Below, in pieces: positions 55,286 through 64,000 of a DNA stretch of 64,000 bases. This stretch comes from Epiperipatus broadwayi (Eukaryota > Onychophora > Udeonychophora > Euonychophora > Peripatidae), in contig JAQFVV010006208.1 of assembly GCA_028023455.1 (NCBI GenBank), positions 9,840,963 through 9,904,962 on the forward strand, read 5' to 3'. Under the pieces are notes generated by a model. It was not told the origin of the DNA. It was given only the letters and a program-made list of their open reading frames with translations, and ran no database searches. The position numbers were made by a program, and so were the translations under genes. Numbering within the stretch: the first letter of the stretch is position 1; every line of letters starts with the position of its first letter.

Positions 55286-56504
55286 TGATAGATATATACC
55301 TGAGTATTTAATATACTGATTCAATCTTTGATTGCTATTAACAAGGACTCCATATCTTTAATAAATCTAGGATATAAATTTCACATATTAATGGCCCTTA
55401 TAATCCGTTTACTTATTTACATTTAGATTCATAATCATTATATATCTATATAAAATAAAGTTGAGTCTACTAATAGAATTCCAGTGTTAATCTTAGTAAA
55501 CATAGATCTTAATTATATAACATTTATGCAAGATAAAACTAATAATAATTCAAAGAGTCGGTCAATCTTTAGCTCCTATCCCTTATAAAACAGTATTCTT
55601 AGTATTTTATCACTCAGAATTCTTTGAGTAGTGAAAATATGCATAACTACAAACAATAGCTTATAAATAACTATATATAATAAAGTTGATATACCTAAAA
55701 GGATCTGTCATCAGTGTTGTTTAACACAAGGTCTAAATCTTCATGCAAAGCAATACTTGATCATATTTGTAATAATAAACAATTTCTATGCTTAATTTGA
55801 AATTAAAATGATGATTATAGGGCTGTCTTTTATTCTAGTTCATGAATATTTCTCATATCATCATCAACTATTATCAATCCACTGCAGAATGAAGATCTTT
55901 CCAAGTTTCTCTGATCTTTAGCTTTTTTTCACATCACCCTTGCACACTTTCTTATTTCATCCATCCATCTCATGTGGTCTCTTTCTGGCTCTTTTACATC
56001 CTCTTGGAATCCAGTTTAAGATTTCAATTGTCCTCCATCTATTATCATCTCTTCTAGCAATATGTCCAGTCCAACTCCATTTCAGTCTTTTAAATTTTTT
56101 CAATGAGGTTAGTAACACCTGTTTGTTCTCTTACCCATATATTGCGTTTTCGATCTCTTCTCGTTACTCCCAACATGCATCTCTCCATACTTCTTTGATG
56201 GTCTGAAGTTTGTACTGCTCTTCTATTAAGTATTCAAGTTTCAGATCCATAAGTAAGATCCGGTAAAACACAATTATTAAAAACCTTCCTTTTCAAACAC
56301 ATAGGCATATTTTCTTTTGGTATTAAGTTATTTCTACCAAAAGCACTCCAACCAAGTTTAATTCTATGATTAACTTCATCCATTATGTTTCCATCTGTAT
56401 TAATAATCTAACGAAGGTATTTGTAGCTGTTAACTTCTAACTCATCATAATCAATGTTTATTTTCATATTTTGAGAAAATCCATTAAACATTACTTTAGT
56501 CTTT

Positions 56505-57026
56505 TTAACATTTATCTTTAGTCCTACTTCCATCTGATAACTCCTTCAACATTTCCTGCAGCTCTAACGCATTATTCGTAAAAGTAACTACATCATCTGC
56601 AAAATCTAAATGACTTAAATAATCTCCATTTACTTTAACTCCTTTAGCTTTCCATTTTAATCCACAAAATACTTCTTGCAGCACTGCTGTAAAAAGTTTT
56701 GGAGATATGGAGTCACCCTGTCTTACACCCTTCTCAATGTTGACTTTCCTAGTATCATTATGTAATCTAATTGTTGCTATTGCATTTTTATAAATATTTT
56801 TTAAAATATGACAATATCCTGAATCTATACCTTGATGATCCAATGCTTTAAACACTGAAGAAATGTTTATAGAATCAAATGCCTTTTCATAATCTACAAA
56901 TCCAAAGCATAATGGCAACTCATATTCATTTGTCCTTTCTGTAACTTCTCTCAATACCTGGATATGATCTACTGTACTAAAACCACTTTTAAATCCAGCT
57001 TGTTCTCTTGGTTGGTGGAAATCCAA
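56505..57026 (-). pseudogene. RTE LINE reverse transcriptase (palm)
   Basis: 173 codons. QAGFKSGFSTVDHIQVLREV (residues 9-28) is the RTE fingers motif. FVDYEKAFDSI (about 43-53) carries the first catalytic Asp. GVRQGDSISPKLF (about 84-96) is the 'RQGD.ISP.LF' motif, and LDFADDVV (about 144-151) the catalytic FADD box. The frame breaks just after the palm. With 57242-57033 (RNYRPISFLSVLYKIFTKII) upstream it makes most of the domain. Confidence 0.9.
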
Positions 57027-57381
57027 TGTTCTCTATGTACGAGTTTTAATTATCTTGGTAAAAATTTTGTATAAAACTGATAAAAAGCTGATAGGTCTGT
57101 AATTTCTAATATCTTCTTTATCACCTTTTTTAAATATTAATATTAATGCTGCATTCTTCCAATCATCTGGTATATCTTTATCATTTAGACATTTGGTATA
57201 TAACTTTGCTTTAAATTTTTCTATTTCTTCCCATTCCGTCATTACCTGGAGCTTTTCTTTTCATAAATTTAATTGCATGTCTCACTTCTTCATTTAACAT
57301 TCTGGGCAATTCGGAAGATGTAATATATATAGGAGGTACTTGTTCTTTATTACTATAAAATTATTGATAAAAGTCTTCTAC

Positions 57382-58200
57382 TCATTTCTTGATGTCATCT
57401 CTCTTTTTAGTAATAATTCCATCTTTTTTTTTTATTGCAGATATAAATTTCCTACTAATACCAAAATATTGTTTTACATTCTTGAACCTTTTATTCTCTT
57501 CTACAGCTTTCCTTGTTAATTCACAGTTATACTTTCTTATATCATTTTCAACTCTTTTCTGCACCATTTTACAAAATTTGAGATATTCAATCTTTTTTAA
57601 TGCATCATTTTTGTATATCTTTATATTCTTTCTTTTCTTCATAAATTCTCTAGTCTCAGTATAAATTTTATTGGTCAGTTGTTGCTTTTTTCTACCAGCA
57701 GTTTTTAAAAGTGTATCAGTTATTTTCATATTAATTTCATTCAAATCTGAATCATGTTCAAAATCTACTAATACTTGAAACCGATTTGTAAATTCTAATT
57801 CAAATTTATTAGAATGTTTTTGAAGATTAGGAATATAAACTGTAAATATTGTTTTTCTTAATAATTTTTGTCTCTCTAGTTTTGCATTAACACATATCTT
57901 ACATCTTACTAATCGATGATCACTTCCTGTGTTAAATTTATTAAGAACATTACAATCATTAAATATGTATTTTCTGTTAATCAAAATATAATCCAGTTCT
58001 GCTATACATTCATTTAGATGCTTCCATGTCCATTTCCTTTTAACATTTTTCTCAAAAAAAGAATTCATAATATAAAGTTTTTCTTTTTCTGCAAACTCCA
58101 CAAGACTATGTTCTCTCTCATTTCTATTACCATAACCAAAATTACCTACAGCACTTTCATCTTTCATTTGTTTACCAATTCTAGCATTAAGATCTCTCAT
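57382..58200 (-). pseudogene. RTE LINE endonuclease C-terminal half and connector
   Basis: 272 codons. DLNARIGKQ at residues 3-11 has the D.N motif of AP-endonuclease-like domains. WTWKHLNECIAELDYIL carries the 'TW' and 'ID(Y/F)I' segment. NTGSDHRLVRCKI near residue 95 holds the catalytic SDH motif. A Lys/Arg-rich helical connector (about residues 130-272) leads to the reverse transcriptase. The N-terminal half is coded in another frame at 58749-58318. Confidence 0.88.
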
Positions 58201-58317
58201 AACAATTTAAAAATTTTTATTTTGATCAAAAGCGTTTTATACATCCATATAAAGATCTTGTACTACTTCATCACTATGAGAACTTGTTGGGGCATAAACC
58301 TGAATTATCTGCATTTG

Positions 58318-58749
58318 CTACCTGCTATTAAGTTGTATAACTAATCTTACCACTCTGTCCGGTACACTATCAATCTCCACAATGTTGTTCTTCCACTTTT
58401 TATTTATAATGAATTCTACTCCACTTGTATTTCCAATATTTGTGCCTTTATAGTAGAGTACATGTCCATATTTTAAATCAATTGTCTCTTCACCTTTTCT
58501 TCTAACTTCATAAAGTCCAATAATGTACTGTTTAATATAAGACAGTTCTTCTAATTCTTGCAATCTTCCTTCACTTGAAAGTGATCTGCAGTTGTAAGTA
58601 TCTAAATAAAAAATTGTCATCAAATGGCAGCCTAGGTTCAAAATCGGGATTCTTAGCACCCTCTGTGCTACCTTGCTTGGTGACTTAGGGCTATGATTTA
58701 TTTTTGTCTGTATTGATTGTATATATCTATTGGAAAAATATTTTATCAT
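58318..58749 (-). pseudogene. RTE LINE endonuclease N-terminal half
   Basis: 143 codons. After a 5' stretch it reads YNCRSLSSEGRLQELEELSYIK and IIGLYEVRRKGEETIDL, equivalent to the 'N.R.L......EL...L......I.GL.E.R..G' start of RTE endonucleases, where the Glu is catalytic. It then has GTNIG and GVEFIINKKW ('GV.F.V.K'). A frameshift near 58318 separates it from the C-terminal half. Confidence 0.85.
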
Positions 58750-59203
58750 TTACACATACATTCATTCTGCCTTATCAGGCAATTGAGAAGAAAGACCATG
58801 GTGTTTTTTGATCTTAAATTCAGAGGTAAAAAGCCAATAAACTCACCATGCTGGCTAATGCATGTTAGTGAGCAACTCACCCATGTTCATATACTATATG
58901 AATAATCGCATAGTAATAACACTTGCAACGACAAGAACGTATAGAGTGGACATTAGGAATTTGCCCTGCTCAGTTCCTTTAAGGCCTCCAAGAGGAATCA
59001 AAGAGTTTCCTTTCAGTTAATAGCAAACTCCTTTCTTCAGCCATATACTTGTACATATATCGACACTTGTGCACACCTATTTATATATACTGCCATGTGA
59101 CTATTGTGTTTTCTTGCTAATATACCTAAATTGTAGAATTATAATGTAAAGCATTATTATGATTCATTTTATTAAAATACAATTTTTTTTTTTTTCAATA
59201 TTT

Positions 59204-59440
59204 ATTTTCAACCATTACTGATCCATTTCAGGATAAAGGTCTCTCCAAATTCAACCATTACTGATCCATTTCAGGATAAAGGTCTCTCCAAATTCAAAGT
59301 ATCTTCTCCAATCTCAGGCCCCTTTTCTCTACACCACTCCAGCACACTTTCTTATTTCCTCCATCTATCTTACATGTGGTCTTTTTCTAGGTCTTTTACA
59401 ATCTCTTATAATCAAGATTTAAGATTTCAATTCATAAATA
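59204..59440 (-). mobile_element. RTE LINE 3' fragment with internal duplication
   Basis: Terminal RTE sequence on the minus strand with a tandem 45-bp duplication: 'caaccattactgatccattt' plus the next 25 bp is present twice from about 59208 and 59253. Confidence 0.7.
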
Positions 59441-60250
59441 TATATTTTTAATCAACACTAATTTTGAAAAGGTAAATGAAATGAGGAGTGAAGATTTGTT
59501 TTCATACTCTCTTACAAAAATTAAATATTAAATTCATTTAAATAAATAAATCACTCACTTCCCCATTGCCTATTTCAATTATCCATTTACAATATTTTTT
59601 TAAATATAGTATATATAGGACCTAATCATAAAATTAGCTACAAAAATATTTACATTAAAGGTCAAAGCAAAATAAAGCTTTTCAAAAATAGTAAATATAA
59701 ATTAGAAGTTGTTGTTTTATTTTTTTTATCATATAATTCGTACAACATCTATATAACTGTAATGAAATAATTTCTTGGCCAAATTCTTGCATATCTTTTT
59801 TTGAGATTTATATAATTCATACCTTGTGGATTTCCTTTGTCAATCTGTGCATGTGCATTATAGACAAACAAGCTAGAATGTTTATTCCATGAAGAGTTTA
59901 ACTTTTCTTTCTTTTTCTGGCTTACAGTTTTTACTTATTAAATTTTTTTTTGAATAAATACTTACTCGCCTAAACTGGATTTCAAGTTGCACCGGGAGTT
60001 AAAGCTTTTTTTAAAATAATGTATTTTAAGTTGCACATTATAAGCTCCAAGAGAGATTTCATAGAGTTGTTAGGATCTCCAAGCTTCTAGCCACTGAAAG
60101 TCATATTAACTTTTATAGCATATAGCTCCAAAGATTTTTTTTCTAAAGAAACACATGCACACCATGAGCATTGCTAATTGCTCAACAAGTTTTGTGCTAA
60201 ATGCTTAGCCAGAGAAAGCATTTAAAATATCTCTGTCAGGAGCCCCCTCT

Positions 60251-60300
60251 CCCCAAACCTCTGACCAATGGTTTCGTGCTTTGGCACTCCTCAGGGAGGC
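60251..60300 (-). ncRNA. Hammerhead ribozyme motif, family B (left arm)
   Basis: Minus strand: CTGAGGA, GTGC-CAAA-GCAC, GAAAC, CATTG, GTC, then AGAGG. Core and stem II are perfect. Inner stem I is CCTC/GAGG with a C.A mismatch at position 1.1, which may reduce activity. Confidence 0.7.
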
Positions 60301-60324
60301 GCTACAATAGCAGACACCCTAGGA

Positions 60325-60371
60325 CCTCTGAGGAGTGCCAAAGCACGAAATCATGGGTCAGACGTTTGGGG
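60325..60371 (+). ncRNA. Hammerhead ribozyme motif, family B (right arm)
   Basis: Plus strand: CTGAGGA, GTGC-CAAA-GCAC, GAAA, TCATGG, GTC, AGACG. Core and stem II are perfect; stem I has decayed to two or three pairs. Confidence 0.65.
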
Positions 60372-61261
60372 GGGGGGTCCTGTCAGATATTTTAAATGCT
60401 TTCTCTGGCTAAGCATTTATCGCAAACCTTGTTGAGCAATTAGCGATGCTCATTGTTTATATCTTACAAGCTTAAAAAAAATGGAGTCATGTGATCTATT
60501 ACTCTTTGACTATTTAAACACATACATATTCTTTGAATTGTTTTTTTTATTAAACCTTATATTCTGGATTACACTTAATTATTATTTTTTTTTTATAATT
60601 AACTTTTTAACTAACTTTCTTTCTTGAAGTATAATTGATCTAATTATTATTATTATTATCTTCCACAATATAACACGAGAATGCAGCTAAGTACATATGA
60701 ATAAAATACAATCTTAATCTTTATTTTTTCTTTCTATTTATAAAACCAAAATGTACATGCTTTAATTACCCTTTTTTAACATTGAAAATTTTGGTACGCA
60801 ATATCTTGAAATGTAATATGGAAAATAACTATATGCAAAAACATATGCGAAATGCGCTTAAAATCTGAATGAAGTTCGCAATTTTTGCCTATTGCACTTT
60901 CGACTAAGTTATATTAGTTATTTTTCATATTACCATTTTTTTAAAGGAAAAACATTTTCTAATTAGACTGCCTAATCTAATTATGTTGTCGTTGGGTTTT
61001 CAAGTAATTCATTTCGTTCATTCAACAATTCACTCCTATAATTATATTTTCAAGTACATTTTTCTTTTTATTACATTTTTCAGCTACTGGTAACAATTGA
61101 TTTACAATAGGTTTTTTTATATATATATTATAAAATATTATTATTTAATTTCTTTAGATATTGATAATAAAAAATATATTATGATATTATTATATGTATA
61201 TTATAAAATATTAGTTTTTCGTTTAATATCCTTTTAAAGTATTTTAAAGCTAGTTTCCTTA

Positions 61262-61547
61262 TTCACATGATCACCATTTCTTATGCTCATAACTGTTATT
61301 AAAACAGGCAAAAATCTCCATACAGTAGTGCCACTCAGTGCAAACCAGAGTAATCAATGGATGCTAGAAGGCTAGGTATAGTGATCCTAGATCCAAGGCT
61401 CCTCACTGACGAAGTCCACAAGCCAGAAACTAGTCTGGGGATATTGGATGAGTAGACACTAGATAGGGATTTTATGCACTAGCCTTCTGGCATCCATTGA
61501 TTTTACACTGAGTGGCACTACTGTATGGAGAGTTTTGCCTGTTTTAC
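61262..61547 (+). repeat. Family A fold-back copy with ribozyme
   Basis: Forward arm from 'cacatgatcaccatttctta' to 'gatgctagaaggct' (about 61372), then an inverted unit from 'gatcctagatccaaggctcc' to 'ctgtatggagagttttgcct'. The hammerhead 61393-61447 has CTGACGA, GAAAC, TAGTC and TGGGGA intact, with one mismatch in stem II (GTC/GCC). Flanks TTTCCTTATTC and TTTTCTTATTC may be an 11-bp target-site duplication. Confidence 0.8.
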
Positions 61548-61579
61548 TTTTCTTATTCTGACTCACCACTACTTATAAA

Positions 61580-61668
61580 CCATCTCACATGTGGTCTCTT
61601 TCTAGGCCTTTTACAATATCTTGGAATCCAGCTTAAGATTTCAATTGCCCATCTATTATCATAATATA
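61580..61668 (-). mobile_element. RTE LINE short fragment
   Basis: 'ctcacatgtggtctctttct' and 'cttttacaatatcttggaatcc' match the RTE terminal region (minus strand). Only about 85 bp. Confidence 0.65.
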
Positions 61669-61959
61669 GTTGTGTAAGTGTATACAAATTATGGACAGTT
61701 GATCATTTACTTGTAATGTTTACTTTGTGTCCTTAGTATTATGTGATTTTAATGAGATTTTGATTTTTTAAATTTTAATTATAAATGCTATCAAAAATGG
61801 CAGTTATATTATAAGCCAGCAATTTGTTATTTATTTATATACTGAAATTTGTATAATTAATTCTCATGTTTTGTATTTTATATATATATAAATAAATAAT
61901 GTATTCATATCACTACAAATAATTCTGATATTTTTTTTCAGATTTTAGTTTGTTTAATT

Positions 61960-62047
61960 ACAAAAGAGTGGTCAGCATAGCTTCCTTACAAGCAGTTGTC
62001 GCGGGTTCGCTTCCCAGCTGATGCTTTGACACACATAAAAAAAAAAG
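61960..62047 (+). mobile_element. tRNA-derived SINE
   Basis: Truncated at the 5' end of the tRNA head: GAGTGGTCAGCATAGCTTCCTTACAAGCAG, GGGTTCGCTTCCCAGC, 'gatgctttgacacacat', then an A run. Confidence 0.7.
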
Positions 62048-62144
62048 ATTATTATGGTTAATAGATATGCATAATTTGTATGCATGTTAAAATATATTAA
62101 ATGGATATTTACATAAAAGTTGATAATATTGACCTTTTAGTATA

Positions 62145-62235
62145 TTAATGCTAAATGTCTTTAGAAAAATTCAAACTTCATTTAAAATTCAACTGTCAGT
62201 AATAACACAGAGGTTAGCATATAGCAATGTTTTGA
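62145..62235 (-). repeat. Family F fragment
   Basis: 'aaatgtctttagaaaaattc' and 'attcaactgtcagtaataacacagaggttagcata' match the left arm of the copy at 21085-21475. Confidence 0.5.
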
Positions 62236-62444
62236 TGGTATGGTTGTGTGTACCATTATAGATAAATGTATAATAAGTAATGACATTATTTATGATTTTA
62301 TTAAGTTAGATTTAAATGATTGGCATCTCTAAAAAAATTTTCATACCTACTTAAAGAGAAGAATATCATTGAAATAAAAAGCATCTACATATATTTAGAA
62401 AATATTGCACGTGAGATTTAAGAAATGGTCAAATCATTTATATG

Positions 62445-63306
62445 AAGACATATAAAGTAATGCTGCAAGAAGTATTTTGTGGAGTAAAATGGGAAGCTAA
62501 AGTAGTGAAAGTAAATGGAGATTATTTAAGTCATTTAGATTTTGCAGATGATGTAGTTGTTTTTGAAAATAATGCTTTAGCTCTTCAAGAAATGTTACAA
62601 GAATTATCAGATGAAAGTAAGAAAATACGATTAAAAGTAAATGTTAAAAAGACTAAATTAATATTCAATGGATTTTCTCAAAAGAAGAAAATAAAGATTG
62701 ATTGTGATGAGTTGGAAGAAGTTAACAACTACAAATACCTTGGTGAGATTATTAATACAGATGGAAACATAATGGATGAAATTAATCATTAGAATTAAAC
62801 TTGGTTGGGGTGCTTTTGGTAGAAAAAACTTGATACTAAAAGGAAATATGCCTATGTGTTTGAAAAGGATGGTTTTTAATAAATGTGTTTTGCCAGTTCT
62901 TACTTATGGATCTGAGACTTGGACACTTAATAAAAGAGCAATACAGAGACTTCAGACCACTGAAAAAAGTATGGAGAGATGCATGGTGGAGTAACAAGAA
63001 GAGATCGAAAACCAATATATGGGTAAGAGAACAGGTGTTACTGACCTCATTGAAAAAATTAAAAGACAAGTGGAGTTGGTCTGGACATATTGCTAGAAGA
63101 GATGATAATAGATGGACAATTGAAATCTTAAACTGGATTCCAAGAGATTGTAAAAGATCCAGAAAGTAACCACTTATGAGATGGATGGATGAAATAAGAA
63201 AGTGTGCAATGATGATGTGGAGAAGAGAATCTAAAGATGGGAGAAGATGGATTGAACTTGGAGAGACCTTCATCCTGCAGTGGATTGATAATGGTTGATG
63301 ATAATG
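62445..63306 (+). mobile_element. RTE LINE, 5'-truncated, reverse transcriptase to 3' end
   Basis: Translation from 62454: KVMLQEVFCGVKWEAK, HLDFADDVVVF (catalytic box), LQEMLQELSDESKKI, KVNVKKTKLIFNGFSQKKKI, NNYKYLGEIINTDGN. After a frameshift near 62790 it continues LTYGSETWTLNKRAIQRLQTTEKSMERCM, NIWVREQ, KWSWSGHIARRDDNRWTIEILNW and the 3' terminus at 'ggttgatgataatgata'. It preserves the 3' half best of all copies. Frameshifts at about 62790 and 62995 inactivate it. Confidence 0.9.
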
Positions 63307-64000
63307 ATATAATGTAATGCTAATTAAATTTAATATTCGATATGTATTCTGGTTATTGTAGTTGTTTGATTTTTGGCTGTATGCATTATTTAATATGAAA
63401 TCAGATGGCATTTATAAAAATAAATATATTTATCCACATAAGCCTCTACAAAAATAAGGGTTGTGGTGAAAGTGAATGAGTTTTAGTTTTCAATGATGTA
63501 TTTTAAAGATTTGCATAAAGATTTAGTCTCTTTTAAGTTATGTTTATAGAACCCTGATACCCTTTTGAGATGTCTCCAGTAGCATTTAGTATAACAGTCT
63601 AAAGTTATTTTAAAATGTTATCTGTATATTTAAATAATAAAATCCTTCCACAATTCCATAGATTAACGATAGAACTGTAGTCTTATTATATAATTATCTT
63701 GGTCATCTATTAATGTGTGTATAGGTAATGAAAAATGAGAAATATCACTCTTGTATGTAATGTCTTATTCTTGATTAGCAAATACTCGTGCATCCACACC
63801 ACTAATAATTGTGAAAATACATCGAGACAGGTATGAATTAGCACAACCATATTCTTCTATAGATACCTTATTGTTTTATTTGAATTTTTTTCTTCTGATA
63901 ATTAAAACTTAGATAATGAAAATATTTATTGATTGTAAAACTAAAATGAGAGAAAAAAATTCACCTTAATTTACAGTGCATGTAAGTCACCTAGGTTCAA

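Larger units (their letters stand above)
55858..59019 (-). mobile_element. RTE-type LINE, near full length, partly open frames
   Basis: Minus strand. A 5' leader (about 58750-59019) shares 'ggcctccaagaggaatcaaa' with the copy at 32 kb. The AP-endonuclease is coded by 58749-58318 and 58200-57382, the reverse transcriptase by 57242-57033 and 57026-56505, and the C-terminal region continues to 55858. The 3' end is an ATC-rich tail and not poly(A), typical of RTE. Stops and frameshifts inactivate it, but all domains are readable. Identity to the 28.5-32 kb copy is high by eye. Confidence 0.9.
60160..60515. repeat. Family B fold-back copy with two facing hammerheads
   Basis: Left arm: 'gagcattgctaattgctcaa', 'agagaaagcatttaaaatat', then a minus-strand hammerhead. 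The right arm mirrors all of these, starting with a plus-strand hammerhead. The element ends in 'cttacaagctta...gtcatgtgatctatta', as in family B at 52 kb. Flanks AAACACATGCA (60149-60159) and AAACACATACA (60516-60526) are an 11-bp duplication with one difference. A run of ten G lies at about 60368. Confidence 0.8.
51739..64000 (+). other. NSUN4 intron 2 (at least 12.2 kb, open at the window edge)
   Basis: It starts at donor GTAAGT (51739). The next exon should begin with two bases completing a split codon and encode a VMEYYLMD-like segment. I found no such sequence up to 64000. The stretches 53.4-54.0, 54.13-54.99, 55.29-55.85, 59.44-60.15, 60.53-61.26, 61.67-61.96, 62.24-62.44 and 63.31-64.0 kb hold no feature I can assign. 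Confidence 0.55.

Noticed and set aside
62836-63411. 191-codon minus-strand open frame
   Set aside because: Antisense of the RTE 3' region. The same antisense frame appears in all RTE copies and encodes no known domain.
63781-63832. Possible small exon: 'gattag' acceptor, about 52 open bases, then a GTATGA donor
   Set aside because: The frame and peptide do not fit the next NSUN4 exon, and no other homology is recognised. Splice-like signals are common by chance in such AT-rich DNA.

Overview
The window is strongly AT-rich eukaryotic DNA, almost certainly from an invertebrate animal. It has long introns, few coding exons, and many non-LTR (LINE) copies, tRNA-derived SINEs, fold-back repeats and microsatellites. 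I could not settle the phylum: an arthropod such as an arachnid or hemipteran, or a mollusc, would all fit. There are no operons, CRISPR arrays or other prokaryotic features.

Only one host gene is recognised. It is the 5' half of an NSUN4 homologue (mitochondrial rRNA m5C methyltransferase) on the + strand. Exon 1 (39205-39297) encodes a basic, acid-free leader ending in KKKW. A 11,753-bp intron full of repeats follows. Exon 2 (51051-51738) carries the NSUN4 N-terminal signature. The methyltransferase catalytic core must lie in exons beyond the window.

The most interesting content is a group of dispersed 395-457 bp repeats (families A, B and C here) that carry type I hammerhead ribozyme motifs. 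About twenty motif copies are present. The best are at 52079-52141 (fully canonical) and in a tandem array at 35186-37217, where monomers of 457/456 bp each carry a ribozyme. Stem pairing is kept by compensatory changes between copies. Copies are flanked by 11-14 bp target-site duplications and are often head-to-head dimers. This is the architecture expected of Penelope-like element terminal repeats or metazoan retrozymes, whose RNA would self-cleave into monomers.

Layout: 0.1-0.5 kb family A; 1.6 kb tRNA-Gly/SINE; 2.5 kb family B-like hairpin; 3.1-4.5 kb family A cluster; 5-5.8 kb large palindrome; 6.2 kb 101-nt T run and LINE remnant; 8-16 kb scattered RTE/SINE/MITE remnants and a family C dimer; 16.7-18.5 kb GC-richer, partly LTR-like DNA; 21.6-26.6 kb two LINE insertions with target-site duplications, one ending in a 59-bp minisatellite; 28.5-32 kb decayed RTE LINE; 33.6-34.4 kb Ty3/gypsy integrase relic; 34.4-37.2 kb ribozyme array; 39.2-51.7 kb NSUN4; 52-64 kb family B copies, a better preserved RTE LINE (55.9-59 kb) and more family A and RTE pieces.

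Genes in the usual sense do not interact here. The region records repeated retrotransposition, with elements nested inside one another. All homology calls are from reading translations and patterns, not from database searches.
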